Part shown: in pieces, positions 34,971 to 41,940 of the stretch
How the letters are laid out: the number at the start of each line of letters is the position of its first letter
Position numbering within the stretch: the stretch's first letter is position 1
Origin: Streptomyces sp. NBC_01381
Lineage (GTDB): Bacteria; Actinomycetota; Actinomycetes; Streptomycetales; Streptomycetaceae
Length of the DNA stretch: 64,000 nucleotides
Direction of reading: 5' to 3'
NCBI RefSeq assembly: GCF_026340305.1
Contig: NZ_JAPEPI010000004.1
Coordinates: 248,001-312,000 of the forward strand
The notes under the pieces: model-generated
The model's database searches: none
Seen by the model: the letters and a program-made list of their open reading frames with translations, nothing else
What the model was told of the DNA's origin: nothing
Program-made: the position numbers and the translations under genes

Positions 34971-35657
34971 ATGGCCGCTCGACGGGGACGGCGCACGGCG
35001 GAGAGCAATCGGCGCGAGGCGGGCGCCCTGGTCGTCGCCCTGCTGCTCCTGGTGGTGGTGTTCTGGTCGGTGGTCTGGCCCTACGCGGCCGCCGTGCTGC
35101 TCGTCGGCGGCCTCGGAGCCGTGGCGTGGTGGCTGTGGCGCACGGACCGCATGGCGCGCGGGCGGGATCGCGAGTGGCGCGAACACGAGGCGGTACGGGC
35201 GGGGCACCGGACCCTCGCGGATGTGGACGTGATGACCGGCACCGCCTTCGAGGAGCATGTCGCCGGGCTGTGCCGCAGGGACGGATGCACCGAAGTGCGC
35301 CGCGTGGGTGGCGCCGGCGACCAGGGCGCCGATGTGATCGGGCGGCTTCCGGACGGCCGGAGCATGGTCGTCCAGTGCAAGCGGTACGCCCCGAGCGGCA
35401 CCATCGCCAGCCGTGAACTGCGCGATCTTCTGGGCTCCCGCGTGCACTTCGGGGCCGATGTGGCGATCTTCGTGACGACCACACGGTTCAGCCGTCCCTC
35501 CGCGGCGTTCGCGGCGACGCACTCGATCGCCACCGTGCACCGCGACCATCTGGGCCTGTGGAACAGCGGAACCCCGCTGGATTCGATCCTCGACGTCAGC
35601 GCCGCGGGGCAGGGCGACGGCCGGCACCGGGCCCGCTGGAAGAGGACGTACGGATAG
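34971..35657 (+). CDS. Membrane-anchored Mrr-like restriction endonuclease domain protein
   Basis: 228 residues. Two N-terminal membrane segments (about 18-38 and 39-56) precede a Mrr_cat/PD-(D/E)xK nuclease domain: FEEHVAGLCRRDG, then D121 in GDQGADVIG and Q135-C-K137 in VVQCKRYA. The Q-x-K form is typical of Mrr. Many Streptomyces encode such stand-alone anchored nucleases with no methylase nearby; the target is unknown. ATG 34971 has GGAGG 8 nt upstream. Confidence 0.87.
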   Translation: MAARRGRRTAESNRREAGALVVALLLLVVVFWSVVWPYAAAVLLVGGLGAVAWWLWRTDRMARGRDREWREHEAVRAGHRTLADVDVMTGTAFEEHVAGLCRRDGCTEVRRVGGAGDQGADVIGRLPDGRSMVVQCKRYAPSGTIASRELRDLLGSRVHFGADVAIFVTTTRFSRPSAAFAATHSIATVHRDHLGLWNSGTPLDSILDVSAAGQGDGRHRARWKRTYG

Positions 35658-35725
35658 TGCCGCCGGCCACCCTCCGCGGACTGTGATCCCGGTCACCATC
35701 AGGCCCGTTCCCCATTACTTTCCCC

Positions 35726-35735
35726 TAGGTACCTA
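35726..35735. promoter_or_regulatory. Palindrome TAGGTACCTA upstream of the NmrA-like gene
   Basis: A perfect 10-bp palindrome in the 150-nt gap, 73 nt before the start. AT-rich cores of this form are common at HxlR/MarR-type operators next to quinone or NAD(P)H-binding genes; no such regulator is adjacent. Confidence 0.35.
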
Positions 35736-35807
35736 ATGCCCCGGCGCAGATAGCTTCCTTCAAGTCCGCAGCGGACGGGCAGAAAGACCAACCCATGGGG
35801 AGCGAAC

Positions 35808-36635
35808 ATGATCGTGGTGACCGGAGCAACGGGCAATGTCGGGCGGCCGCTTGTCAAGGCACTCGTCGCGGCGGGAGAACGGGTCACGGCCGTCTCGCGT
35901 GCGGTGTCGGAGACGGACGTCCCGGCGGGAGTGCGGCATCTGCGGGCGGACGTGGCCGATCCGGAGCGGCTCAAGCCCGCGCTCGACGGTGCGGACGCCC
36001 TGTTCCTGCTGACGTCCGGCGACTTCACGCTGGCCGACGGCGATGTGCACGGCGTCCTCGACGCCGCGCGGTCCTGTGGCGTCCGGCGGGTCGTCCTGCT
36101 CTCCTCCCAAGGCGTCGGAACGCTGCGCCATCCACCGGCGTACGAGGAGGCCGTCAAGCGGTCGGGCCTGGAGTGGACGGTGCTGCGGCCCGGCGGCTTC
36201 GCCTCGAACGCGTTCCGCTGGGCCGAGACGGTCCGCGCGACCCGGACGGTCGCCGCGCCGTTCGGCGATGTCGCCCTGCCGGTGATCGACCCGGACGACA
36301 TCGCGGCGGTCGCCGCTCTCACGCTGCGGGAGGCCGGGCACGCCGGTGCGACCTACGTGCTGACGGGGCCGGACCCGGTCTCGCCGAGGCAGCAGGCCGC
36401 GGCGATCGGGGACGCGATCGGCGAGCCGGTGGGGTTTGTGGAGCAGAACGAGGAGGAGGCACGGACACAGATGCTGGCCTTCATGCCCGAGCAGGTGGTG
36501 CAGGCCACCCTCGCCATCCTGGGCTCACCCTCGCCCGACGAACAGCGGGCGAGCCCCGACGCCGAGCGGGTCCTCGGCCGCCCGCCCCGGCCCTTCGCCG
36601 AGTGGGCGGCGCGCAACGCCGCCGCCTTCAAGTAG
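35808..36635 (+). CDS. NmrA-like/atypical SDR NAD(P)-binding protein
   Basis: 275 residues. The N-terminal motif is VTGATGNVGRPLV (GxxGxxG), and LRPGGFASNAF and VIDPDDIAAVAAL are typical of the NmrA/azoreductase-type atypical SDRs. The canonical YxxxK is not obvious, as in sensor-like members. It may be a quinone reductase or a redox sensor. GGGGAG precedes the ATG. It is convergent with an NAD(P)H quinone oxidoreductase. Confidence 0.87.
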   Translation: MIVVTGATGNVGRPLVKALVAAGERVTAVSRAVSETDVPAGVRHLRADVADPERLKPALDGADALFLLTSGDFTLADGDVHGVLDAARSCGVRRVVLLSSQGVGTLRHPPAYEEAVKRSGLEWTVLRPGGFASNAFRWAETVRATRTVAAPFGDVALPVIDPDDIAAVAALTLREAGHAGATYVLTGPDPVSPRQQAAAIGDAIGEPVGFVEQNEEEARTQMLAFMPEQVVQATLAILGSPSPDEQRASPDAERVLGRPPRPFAEWAARNAAAFK

Positions 36636-36656
36636 CGGCACACGGCGGTGACTTGA

Positions 36657-37451
36657 TCAGCCGCGCGGGCGGACATGGAGATCGAGGCCGCTCGTCCCCG
36701 GTGTCTCCACACCCGGAAGGAGGCGCATGTCGTGGTCGTAGTCGCCGCCGACGAGCGAACGGAAGGGGACCGGCTCGTCGGTGAAGAGGCCGTCGAGCCG
36801 GCGCCCGAACTCCCGCTTCGCCGCAGCGAACCGCTCATCGGGCAGCTCGTTCGCCTCGTACACGGCGAACGGTTCCAGCGGTGCCATGCCGGTGAACCAG
36901 GACAGCCCGTGCTGCAGCGGATACAGGACGTCCGTGAGCCGGCCATGGATTCCCCGGTCGGAGAACGACGACTCACGGGCGCCGAGCGTCACCGACACGA
37001 GCGCACGCCGCCCCGCGAGGACGCCCTCGCTGTAGGGCGGCGGGACCGCAGGGCCGTAGCCGAACCCGCTGGTGAACACCCGGTCGATCCAGCCCTTCAG
37101 GATCGCGGGCACCGAGAACCACCACATCGGGAACTGCAGGATCACCGCGTCCGACCAGCGCACCTTCTCCTGCTCCGCCGCGATGTCGGACGAGAGACGG
37201 TCGGCGAACGTGTCCCGCTCGGAGGCGGCCATCACATGCAGTCGCTGATCCCCGGCGTGACCGGAGAAGTCGTCGGCGTCCACCGTCGCCTTCCACTTCA
37301 TCGCGTACAGGTCGGAGACCCGCACCTCGTGCCCCGCCGCGCGCAGTTCGTCGACCGCGAAGGCGGCCAAGGAGGCGTTGAGCGAACGGGGTTCGGGGTG
37401 GGCGCTGACGACGAGGATCTTCTTCGGGCGGGGCGGCGTGGTGGTGTTCAT
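36657..37451 (-). CDS. NAD(P)H dehydrogenase (quinone), flavodoxin-like fold
   Basis: 264 residues. The FMN/FAD-binding start is KKILVVSAHPEPRSLNASLA, followed by the family loops LQFPMWWFSVPAILKGWIDRVF and FGYGP. Two-electron quinone reduction protecting from redox stress is the family role. It is divergent from an XRE regulator across a 96-nt gap holding an inverted repeat, a typical repressor/target pair. Confidence 0.92.
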   Translation of the reverse strand: MNTTTPPRPKKILVVSAHPEPRSLNASLAAFAVDELRAAGHEVRVSDLYAMKWKATVDADDFSGHAGDQRLHVMAASERDTFADRLSSDIAAEQEKVRWSDAVILQFPMWWFSVPAILKGWIDRVFTSGFGYGPAVPPPYSEGVLAGRRALVSVTLGARESSFSDRGIHGRLTDVLYPLQHGLSWFTGMAPLEPFAVYEANELPDERFAAAKREFGRRLDGLFTDEPVPFRSLVGGDYDHDMRLLPGVETPGTSGLDLHVRPRG

Positions 37452-37514
37452 GGAGCCACGATCTCCGGGCGCGCCCCGGTCAGCCAGCACCCTGTTCGAC
37501 CTCGGAACGCCGAT

Positions 37515-37529
37515 CCTGGTACTGCCAGG
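37515..37529. promoter_or_regulatory. Inverted repeat CCTGG-TACTG-CCAGG in the quinone reductase/XRE gap
   Basis: A 5-5-5 perfect inverted repeat, 18 nt before the leaderless XRE start and 64 nt from the quinone reductase start. A likely shared operator for the XRE protein. Confidence 0.5.
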
Positions 37530-37547
37530 GCCACGCATACTTGGCCC

Positions 37548-38447
37548 ATGAACGGCGTGAGCGGTGTGAGCGGTGTGAACGGCGAGGACGACATGGGCGG
37601 CACCGGCGGCGGGACCGGCGGCACGGGGCGGGACCTCGGCGGGTTTCTGCGGGCCCGGCGGGGGCGCGTGACGCCGGAGCACGTGGGGCTCACCGGCGGT
37701 CGCCGCCGCCGGGTGCACGGGCTTCGCCGTGAGGAACTGGCCCAGCTGGCCGGGATCAGCGTGGACTATTACGTACGCCTCGAACAGGGCCGGGCCACCC
37801 AGCCGTCCGCCGAGGTGCTCGACGCGCTCGCCGGGGCGCTCGGCCTCGGCACGGCGGAGCGCGCGCACCTCACCACACTGGCCGCCGCCCGTCGCGAGCC
37901 TCCGCCCACGGCCAGGGTCAGCCCCCTGCTGCGACGGATCCTGGACGCCCTGGGCGATTTCCCCGCCTTCGCGACCGACCACCGCCTCGACGTGGTGGCC
38001 TGGAACCCCCTGGGCGCCGAACTGATCGGCGGCCTCGCCGACCCGGCCCGCCGCGACCGGAACAACGCCAGATTCCTCTTCCTCGACCCCGCGTCCCGTC
38101 TCGTACACCCCGAGTGGGAGGACCGTGCGGCGGAGGCGGTGGGCCAGCTGCGCGTCGCCGCGGGCCGCTACCCGCAAGACACGGAACTGGCCGCGCTCAT
38201 CGCCGAACTGACCGCGGCCAGCGGCGAGTTCCGGCGGATCTGGGACAGCGGCGAGGTCGTGATGTGCGCGGCGGGCCGCAAACGCCTGCGGCACCCGGCC
38301 GCCGGGCTGCTCACGCTGAACTTCGAGACCCTGCACGTACCGGCCGCACCCGGCGAGACGGGTCTGGTGGTGCACGTGTTCAGCGCCGACGAGGACAGCG
38401 CGGAGGCGACCGCCCTCGCCGGACTCGCCGCCCTCGCCGTGAGCTGA
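37548..38447 (+). CDS. XRE-family regulator with MmyB-like ligand-binding domain
   Basis: 299 residues. An HTH domain (LRREELAQLAGISVDYYVRLEQGRATQPSAEVLDALAGAL) is followed by an MmyB-like PAS-type C-terminal domain (LDALGDFPAFATDHRLDVVAWNPLGAEL; LNFETLHVP). The start at 37548 is apparently leaderless, with CATACT 6 nt upstream. The Gly/Val-rich first 25 residues are unusual but in frame. It probably represses the divergent quinone reductase. Effectors of this family are mostly unknown, possibly lipids. Confidence 0.88.
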   Translation: MNGVSGVSGVNGEDDMGGTGGGTGGTGRDLGGFLRARRGRVTPEHVGLTGGRRRRVHGLRREELAQLAGISVDYYVRLEQGRATQPSAEVLDALAGALGLGTAERAHLTTLAAARREPPPTARVSPLLRRILDALGDFPAFATDHRLDVVAWNPLGAELIGGLADPARRDRNNARFLFLDPASRLVHPEWEDRAAEAVGQLRVAAGRYPQDTELAALIAELTAASGEFRRIWDSGEVVMCAAGRKRLRHPAAGLLTLNFETLHVPAAPGETGLVVHVFSADEDSAEATALAGLAALAVS

Positions 38448-38482
38448 TCCAGCCGTAGCGCCCCAGCCGCGCGGAAAACCTG

Positions 38483-38511
38483 GTGCCACTGTGCGCGGTG
38501 ATCGCTACGGT
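38483..38511 (+). promoter_or_regulatory. Promoter-like elements before the permuted tRNA-like gene
   Basis: GTGCCA (38483-38488, 4 of 6 to TTGACA) and TACGGT (38506-38511, the TAnnnT form common in Streptomyces) are 17 bp apart. A start near 38518 would give a transcript covering the tRNA-like sequence and ending at the hairpin at 38664. Confidence 0.45.
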
Positions 38512-38522
38512 GGAGTTGTCCA

Positions 38523-38635
38523 GGTGCGCAGGGGCGGGCTACTTCCACTGTAAATGGGGCGGTCGCGGGTTCGAATCCCGTCGTCGACTTCGGGTCGGCG
38601 TAGCTCAGCGGCCAGAGCACCACGTTGCCTGCACC
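38523..38635 (+). ncRNA. Flanking helix that would close the permuted tRNA precursor
   Basis: Bases 38523-38532 pair with 38628-38635 (8 bp with a 2-nt bulge), and GGAGT (38512-38516) can pair with ACTCT (38637-38641). These flanks bring the 5' end of the anticodon-arm segment next to the 3' end of the D-arm segment, the two ends that must be joined in a permuted tRNA. The pairing is read by eye; no folding calculation was run. Confidence 0.4.
38543..38618 (+). tRNA. Candidate circularly permuted tRNA gene, anticodon GUA (Tyr-like)
   Basis: The parts, in gene order, are: anticodon stem TTCCA/TGGGG (38543-38547, 38555-38559) with loop CTGTAAA and anticodon GTA at 38550-38552; variable region CGGTC; T arm GCGGG-TTCGAAT-CCCGT (38565-38581); 3' acceptor CGTCGAC (38582-38588); linker TTCGG; 5' acceptor GTCGGCG (38594-38600); U8 A9; D arm GCTC-AGCGGCCA-GAGC (38603-38618). 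The acceptor strands pair over 7 of 7 positions (one G-U). U33, A37, G18G19, A14, G15/C48, T54-A58 and C56 are all present, so it does not look like a decayed relic. Mature order would require joining the D-arm end to the anticodon-arm start. No normal 5' half precedes it and no normal 3' half follows it. Amino acid identity is uncertain. Confidence 0.55.
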
Positions 38636-38663
38636 GACTCTGATCTCTGGACTTTCGACGCGA

Positions 38664-38697
38664 GCCGTCTGCCCTGCCGCACAGCAGGGCAGACGGC
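38664..38697. terminator. Strong hairpin terminator after the tRNA-like gene, also downstream of the peroxidase gene
   Basis: A 14-bp perfect stem (38664-38677 with 38684-38697) and a 6-nt loop. It is 46 nt past the D arm on the plus strand and 13 nt past the stop of the convergent peroxidase gene, so it may serve both. Confidence 0.75.
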
Positions 38698-38709
38698 CGC
38701 ATTCGCCGA

Positions 38710-39201
38710 CTACTTCGGCAGGTTCGCCTCGATCGCGGCGAGCACCTCGGGCGCGTCCGGCTCGGTCTGCGGGGAGAAGCGCGCGACGACCGATCCGCTT
38801 GCGTCGATGACGAACTTCTCGAAGTTCCAGCGGATGTCTCCGCTGTGCCCCTCGGAGTCGGCGGTGCCGACGAGGTTGCCGTACAGCGGGTGGCGGGCAT
38901 CGCCGTTGACGTCGACCTTCTCGGTCAGCGGGAAGGTCACGCCGTACGTCGCCGAGCAGAACTCGGCGATCTCCTCCGAGGTGCCGGGCTCCTGGCCCAT
39001 GAACTGGTTGCAGGGGACGCCAAGGACGGTGAAGCCGCGGGCGGCGTACTGCGCGTGCAGTCGCTCCAGGCCCGCGTACTGCGGGGTCAGACCGCACTTG
39101 GAGGCGACGTTGACGATCAGGACCGCCTTGCCCAGGTGCTGGTCCAGGTTCGCGGGGCCACCCTGGAGGGCGGCGATCTCGGCATTCTCGTAGACAGACA
39201 T
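38710..39201 (-). CDS. Glutathione peroxidase-family thiol peroxidase
   Basis: 163 residues. The peroxidatic cysteine is C36 in ASKCGLTPQ, and the tetrad partners are Q66 (in PCNQF) and W125 (in RWNFEKF). It uses Cys, not selenocysteine. C82 may serve as the resolving cysteine, which would make it thioredoxin-dependent. Because Streptomyces uses mycothiol, glutathione is unlikely to be the natural donor. It reduces hydrogen or lipid peroxides. Confidence 0.94.
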   Translation of the reverse strand: MSVYENAEIAALQGGPANLDQHLGKAVLIVNVASKCGLTPQYAGLERLHAQYAARGFTVLGVPCNQFMGQEPGTSEEIAEFCSATYGVTFPLTEKVDVNGDARHPLYGNLVGTADSEGHSGDIRWNFEKFVIDASGSVVARFSPQTEPDAPEVLAAIEANLPK

Positions 39202-39234
39202 GTTTGGGAGCCTACGCTCAGGGCCCGGCGCCGC

Positions 39235-40017
39235 TCACGCCGCCTCCGTGCGGTTCAGCCGGCCGCAGGCGACCAGCTCGACCGTCACCGCGACCGCGAT
39301 CGCCTGGACCGCCATCAGGGCGATCAGCACGAAAAGCTGCACCGCGCCCGCGAGGGCGGGAGACGCGCCGCCCAGGAGCATGCCGACGAACGCTCCCGGC
39401 AGCGTGACCAGGCCCACCGTGCGGGTCTGGTCGAGTCCGGGCAGCAGGGCGTCCGAGGCGGCGGGGCGGATCACCTCCAGGCGGGCGTCCCGTGCGAGCA
39501 GGCCGAGGGCCAGGCCCGCCTCGAACTCGCCGTTGCGGGCCCGGAGTTCGTCCAGGGCCCGGCGGCCGGCAAGCACGGTCGCCGTCAGCGCACCGCCGAT
39601 GAGGATGCCGGTCACCGGGATCATGGCGATGCCCCGCACCGGGAGCAGCCCGGCCAGCGTCAGGCCGGTCACCACCGGGACGACGGGACCGGCGATCGGC
39701 AGCGCCGCCCACCACCAGCTGCCGTTCTCGGTGATGCGCCGCCCCGCGGTCCGGGCGGCGACGGCGAACATCAGGAGCAGGAAGGCGAAGAGCGCCGCCA
39801 GGTGATGGATCACCCAGCCGATCGCCAGGGACACCACGCCCAGCTGCGCGGCCGCCCGCACCCCGGCCACCACGATCTCGCGCGCCCTGCCGTACGAGCC
39901 GTCGGGGGACAGTCGGAACACGGCGGCCGTCGCGGCCGCGACAAGGAGCAGCACGAGCAGCGCCGCGCCGAGCGTCGCATTGACCGGAAGCAGGGCCTGA
40001 GCAGCGAGATCACGCAC
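39235..40017 (-). CDS. FetB-like ABC transporter permease (UPF0014 family)
   Basis: 260 residues with about 7 membrane segments. The family blocks (TGLTLAGLLPVRGIAMIPVTGILIGGALTATVLAGRRALDELR and LVTLPGAFVGMLLGG) match FetB/YbbM, the membrane part of an iron exporter in E. coli. The partner ATPase (FetA) is not adjacent, so it is an orphan here. The GTG start at 40017 encodes MRDLAAQ. Function in metal export is inferred from family only. Confidence 0.87.
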   Translation of the reverse strand: MRDLAAQALLPVNATLGAALLVLLLVAAATAAVFRLSPDGSYGRAREIVVAGVRAAAQLGVVSLAIGWVIHHLAALFAFLLLMFAVAARTAGRRITENGSWWWAALPIAGPVVPVVTGLTLAGLLPVRGIAMIPVTGILIGGALTATVLAGRRALDELRARNGEFEAGLALGLLARDARLEVIRPAASDALLPGLDQTRTVGLVTLPGAFVGMLLGGASPALAGAVQLFVLIALMAVQAIAVAVTVELVACGRLNRTEAA

Positions 40018-40165
40018 CCGCCCACCCTAGGCGGCGGCGCGCCCAGGAGATCGGAATCGGCCGTCGCAACCTGCGCGAGCGGGTCGTCGAGGGAGTGCCC
40101 AGGATGTGAGGATGCCCGAGGAACATGTGATGCCGAAAGATGCCGAAGAAAGAAGGGCTGACCTC

Positions 40166-41251
40166 ATGGCGCAGCAGGTACAGGGCGTGATCGCCCGCGC
40201 GAAGGGCGAGCCGGTAAGGATCGAGACGATCGTCGTGCCGGACCCGGGCCCGGGAGAAGCCGTGGTGAAGGTGCAGGCGTGCGGCGTCTGTCATACCGAT
40301 CTGCACTACCGCGAGGGCGGCATCAACGACGACTTCCCCTTCCTCCTCGGCCATGAGGCCGCGGGCGTCGTCGAGTCGGTCGGCGACGGCGTCACCGAGG
40401 TCGCGCCGGGCGACTTCGTGATCCTCAACTGGCGTGCTGTGTGCGGTCAGTGCCGCGCCTGTCTGCGCGGCCGCCCGCAGTACTGCTTCGACACGCACAA
40501 CGCCAAGCAGAAGATGACCCTCACGGACGGCACCGAGCTCTCGCCCGCGCTCGGCATCGGCGCCTTCGCCGAGAAGACCCTCGTCGCCGCCGGCCAGTGC
40601 ACCAAGGTCGACCCGGCCGCATCGCCCGCCGCGGCCGGACTTCTCGGCTGCGGCGTGATGGCCGGGCTCGGCGCCGCCATCAACACCGGCGAGGTCGGCC
40701 GGGGCGACTCGGTCGCCGTCATCGGCTGCGGCGGTGTCGGCAACGCGGCGGTCGTGGGCGCGCGGCTCGCCGGCGCCGCGAAGATCATCGCGGTGGACAT
40801 CGACGACAAGAAGCTCCAGACCGCCAAGAGCCTGGGCGCCACGCACAGCGTCAACTCCCGCACGGCGGACCCGATCGAGGCGATCCGCGAGCTGACCGGC
40901 GGCAACGGCGCCGACGTCGTCATCGAGGCGGTCGGCCGCCCGGAGACGTACGAACAGGCCTTCTACGCCCGTGACTTGGCGGGCACGGTCGTCCTGGTCG
41001 GCGTGCCGACACCGGAGATGCGCATCGATCTGCCGCTGCTCGACGTCTTCGGCCGTGGCGGCGCGCTCAAGTCGTCGTGGTACGGGGACTGTCTGCCCTC
41101 ACGCGACTTCCCGATGCTCATCGACCTCTACCGCCAGGGGCGGCTCGACCTGGATGCGTTCGTCTCCGAGACGATCGCCCTGGAGGACGTGGAGAAGGCC
41201 TTCGAGCGGATGCATCACGGGGACGTCCTGCGTTCGGTGGTGGTCTTCTGA
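40166..41251 (+). CDS. mscR: S-(hydroxymethyl)mycothiol dehydrogenase (zinc alcohol dehydrogenase family)
   Basis: 361 residues. Catalytic zinc ligands C42 (GVCHTD) and H63 (GHEAAG), structural zinc cysteines C93, C96, C99 and C107, and the NAD motif GCGGVGNAAVVGA. Length and the Q/K-rich NAKQKMTLTDG loop match MscR, which oxidises the mycothiol-formaldehyde adduct and also acts on S-nitrosomycothiol. ATG 40166 gives the family N-terminus MAQQVQGVIA. A metallo-beta-lactamase-fold partner overlaps its stop codon. Confidence 0.9.
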   Translation: MAQQVQGVIARAKGEPVRIETIVVPDPGPGEAVVKVQACGVCHTDLHYREGGINDDFPFLLGHEAAGVVESVGDGVTEVAPGDFVILNWRAVCGQCRACLRGRPQYCFDTHNAKQKMTLTDGTELSPALGIGAFAEKTLVAAGQCTKVDPAASPAAAGLLGCGVMAGLGAAINTGEVGRGDSVAVIGCGGVGNAAVVGARLAGAAKIIAVDIDDKKLQTAKSLGATHSVNSRTADPIEAIRELTGGNGADVVIEAVGRPETYEQAFYARDLAGTVVLVGVPTPEMRIDLPLLDVFGRGGALKSSWYGDCLPSRDFPMLIDLYRQGRLDLDAFVSETIALEDVEKAFERMHHGDVLRSVVVF

Positions 41252-41883
41252 TGGCGGCGGCTCGCATCGACCACCTCGTCACGTCCGGGACCTTCTCCCT
41301 CGACGGCGGCACCTGGGACGTCGACAACAACGTATGGATCGTGGGTGACGACAGCGAGGTCGTCGTCATCGACGCCGCGCACGACGCGGACGCCATCGCG
41401 GCCGCCGTCGGGGACCGCAGGGTCGTCGCGATCGTGTGCACGCACGCCCACGACGACCACATCGACGCGGCCCCCGCACTCGCGGCCCGCACCGGCGCGC
41501 CGATCCTGCTGCACCCCGCCGACGCGGAGCTGTGGAAGCAGACCCACCCCGACCGCGCCCCCGACGGCGAGCTCACCGACGGACAGGAACTGTCCGTGGC
41601 GGGCACGGAGTTGAAGGTCCTGCACACCCCGGGCCACTGCCTGGGCGCGGTCAGCCTGTACGCGCCGGACCTTGCCACCGTCTTCACCGGCGACACGCTG
41701 TTCGCGGGCGGTCCTGGGGCGACGGGCCGTTCGTTCAGCGACTTCCCGACGATCGTCGACTCGATCAGGGACCGGCTGTTGACGCTGCCGCCGCAAACCG
41801 TGGTGCGTACCGGTCACGGCGACAGCACGACGATCGGCGCCGAGGCGCCGCACCTGGAGGAGTGGATCGCCCGCGGTCACTGA
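41251..41883 (+). CDS. MBL-fold hydrolase, glyoxalase II-like, partner of MscR
   Basis: 210 residues. The metal motif is H65-A-H67-D-D69-H70, followed by HTPGHC and the bridging aspartate in FTGDTLF. The ATG shares one base with the mscR stop (TGATG), so it is translationally coupled. This mscR-MBL pair is common in actinobacteria; the MBL enzyme probably hydrolyses S-formylmycothiol to formate and mycothiol. Inference from family and coupling. Confidence 0.9.
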   Translation: MAAARIDHLVTSGTFSLDGGTWDVDNNVWIVGDDSEVVVIDAAHDADAIAAAVGDRRVVAIVCTHAHDDHIDAAPALAARTGAPILLHPADAELWKQTHPDRAPDGELTDGQELSVAGTELKVLHTPGHCLGAVSLYAPDLATVFTGDTLFAGGPGATGRSFSDFPTIVDSIRDRLLTLPPQTVVRTGHGDSTTIGAEAPHLEEWIARGH

Positions 41884-41890
41884 GCGGGCA

Positions 41891-41927
41891 CGGCGGCGGG
41901 ACCTGTGCTGCACGGGGCTCGCCGCCG
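41891..41927. terminator. Weak hairpin in the mscR-MBL/FAH convergent gap
   Basis: CGGCGGCG (41891-41898) pairs with CGCCGCCG (41920-41927) around a 21-nt loop, between two convergent genes. The loop is long and there is no U-tract, so it is only a possible terminator. Confidence 0.35.
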
Positions 41928-41940
41928 GCCGATTTCCCTG

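Noticed and set aside
36657..38489. Single long minus-strand gene covering the quinone reductase and the region opposite the XRE regulator
   Set aside because: Only the part from 37451 downward has homology and a proper start; the rest is antisense to the XRE gene.
38520..38640. Two ordinary tandem tRNA genes
   Set aside because: The first lacks any 5' acceptor strand and D arm upstream, and the second lacks anticodon arm, T arm and 3' strand downstream. The two fragments complement each other exactly, which fits permutation better than two tRNAs. A decayed tandem pair remains the main alternative.
38520..38640. tmRNA tRNA-like domain or split tmRNA
   Set aside because: An anticodon arm with a normal 7-nt loop and a full D arm with G18G19 are present, both absent from tmRNA. 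No tag-peptide reading frame lies between the parts.
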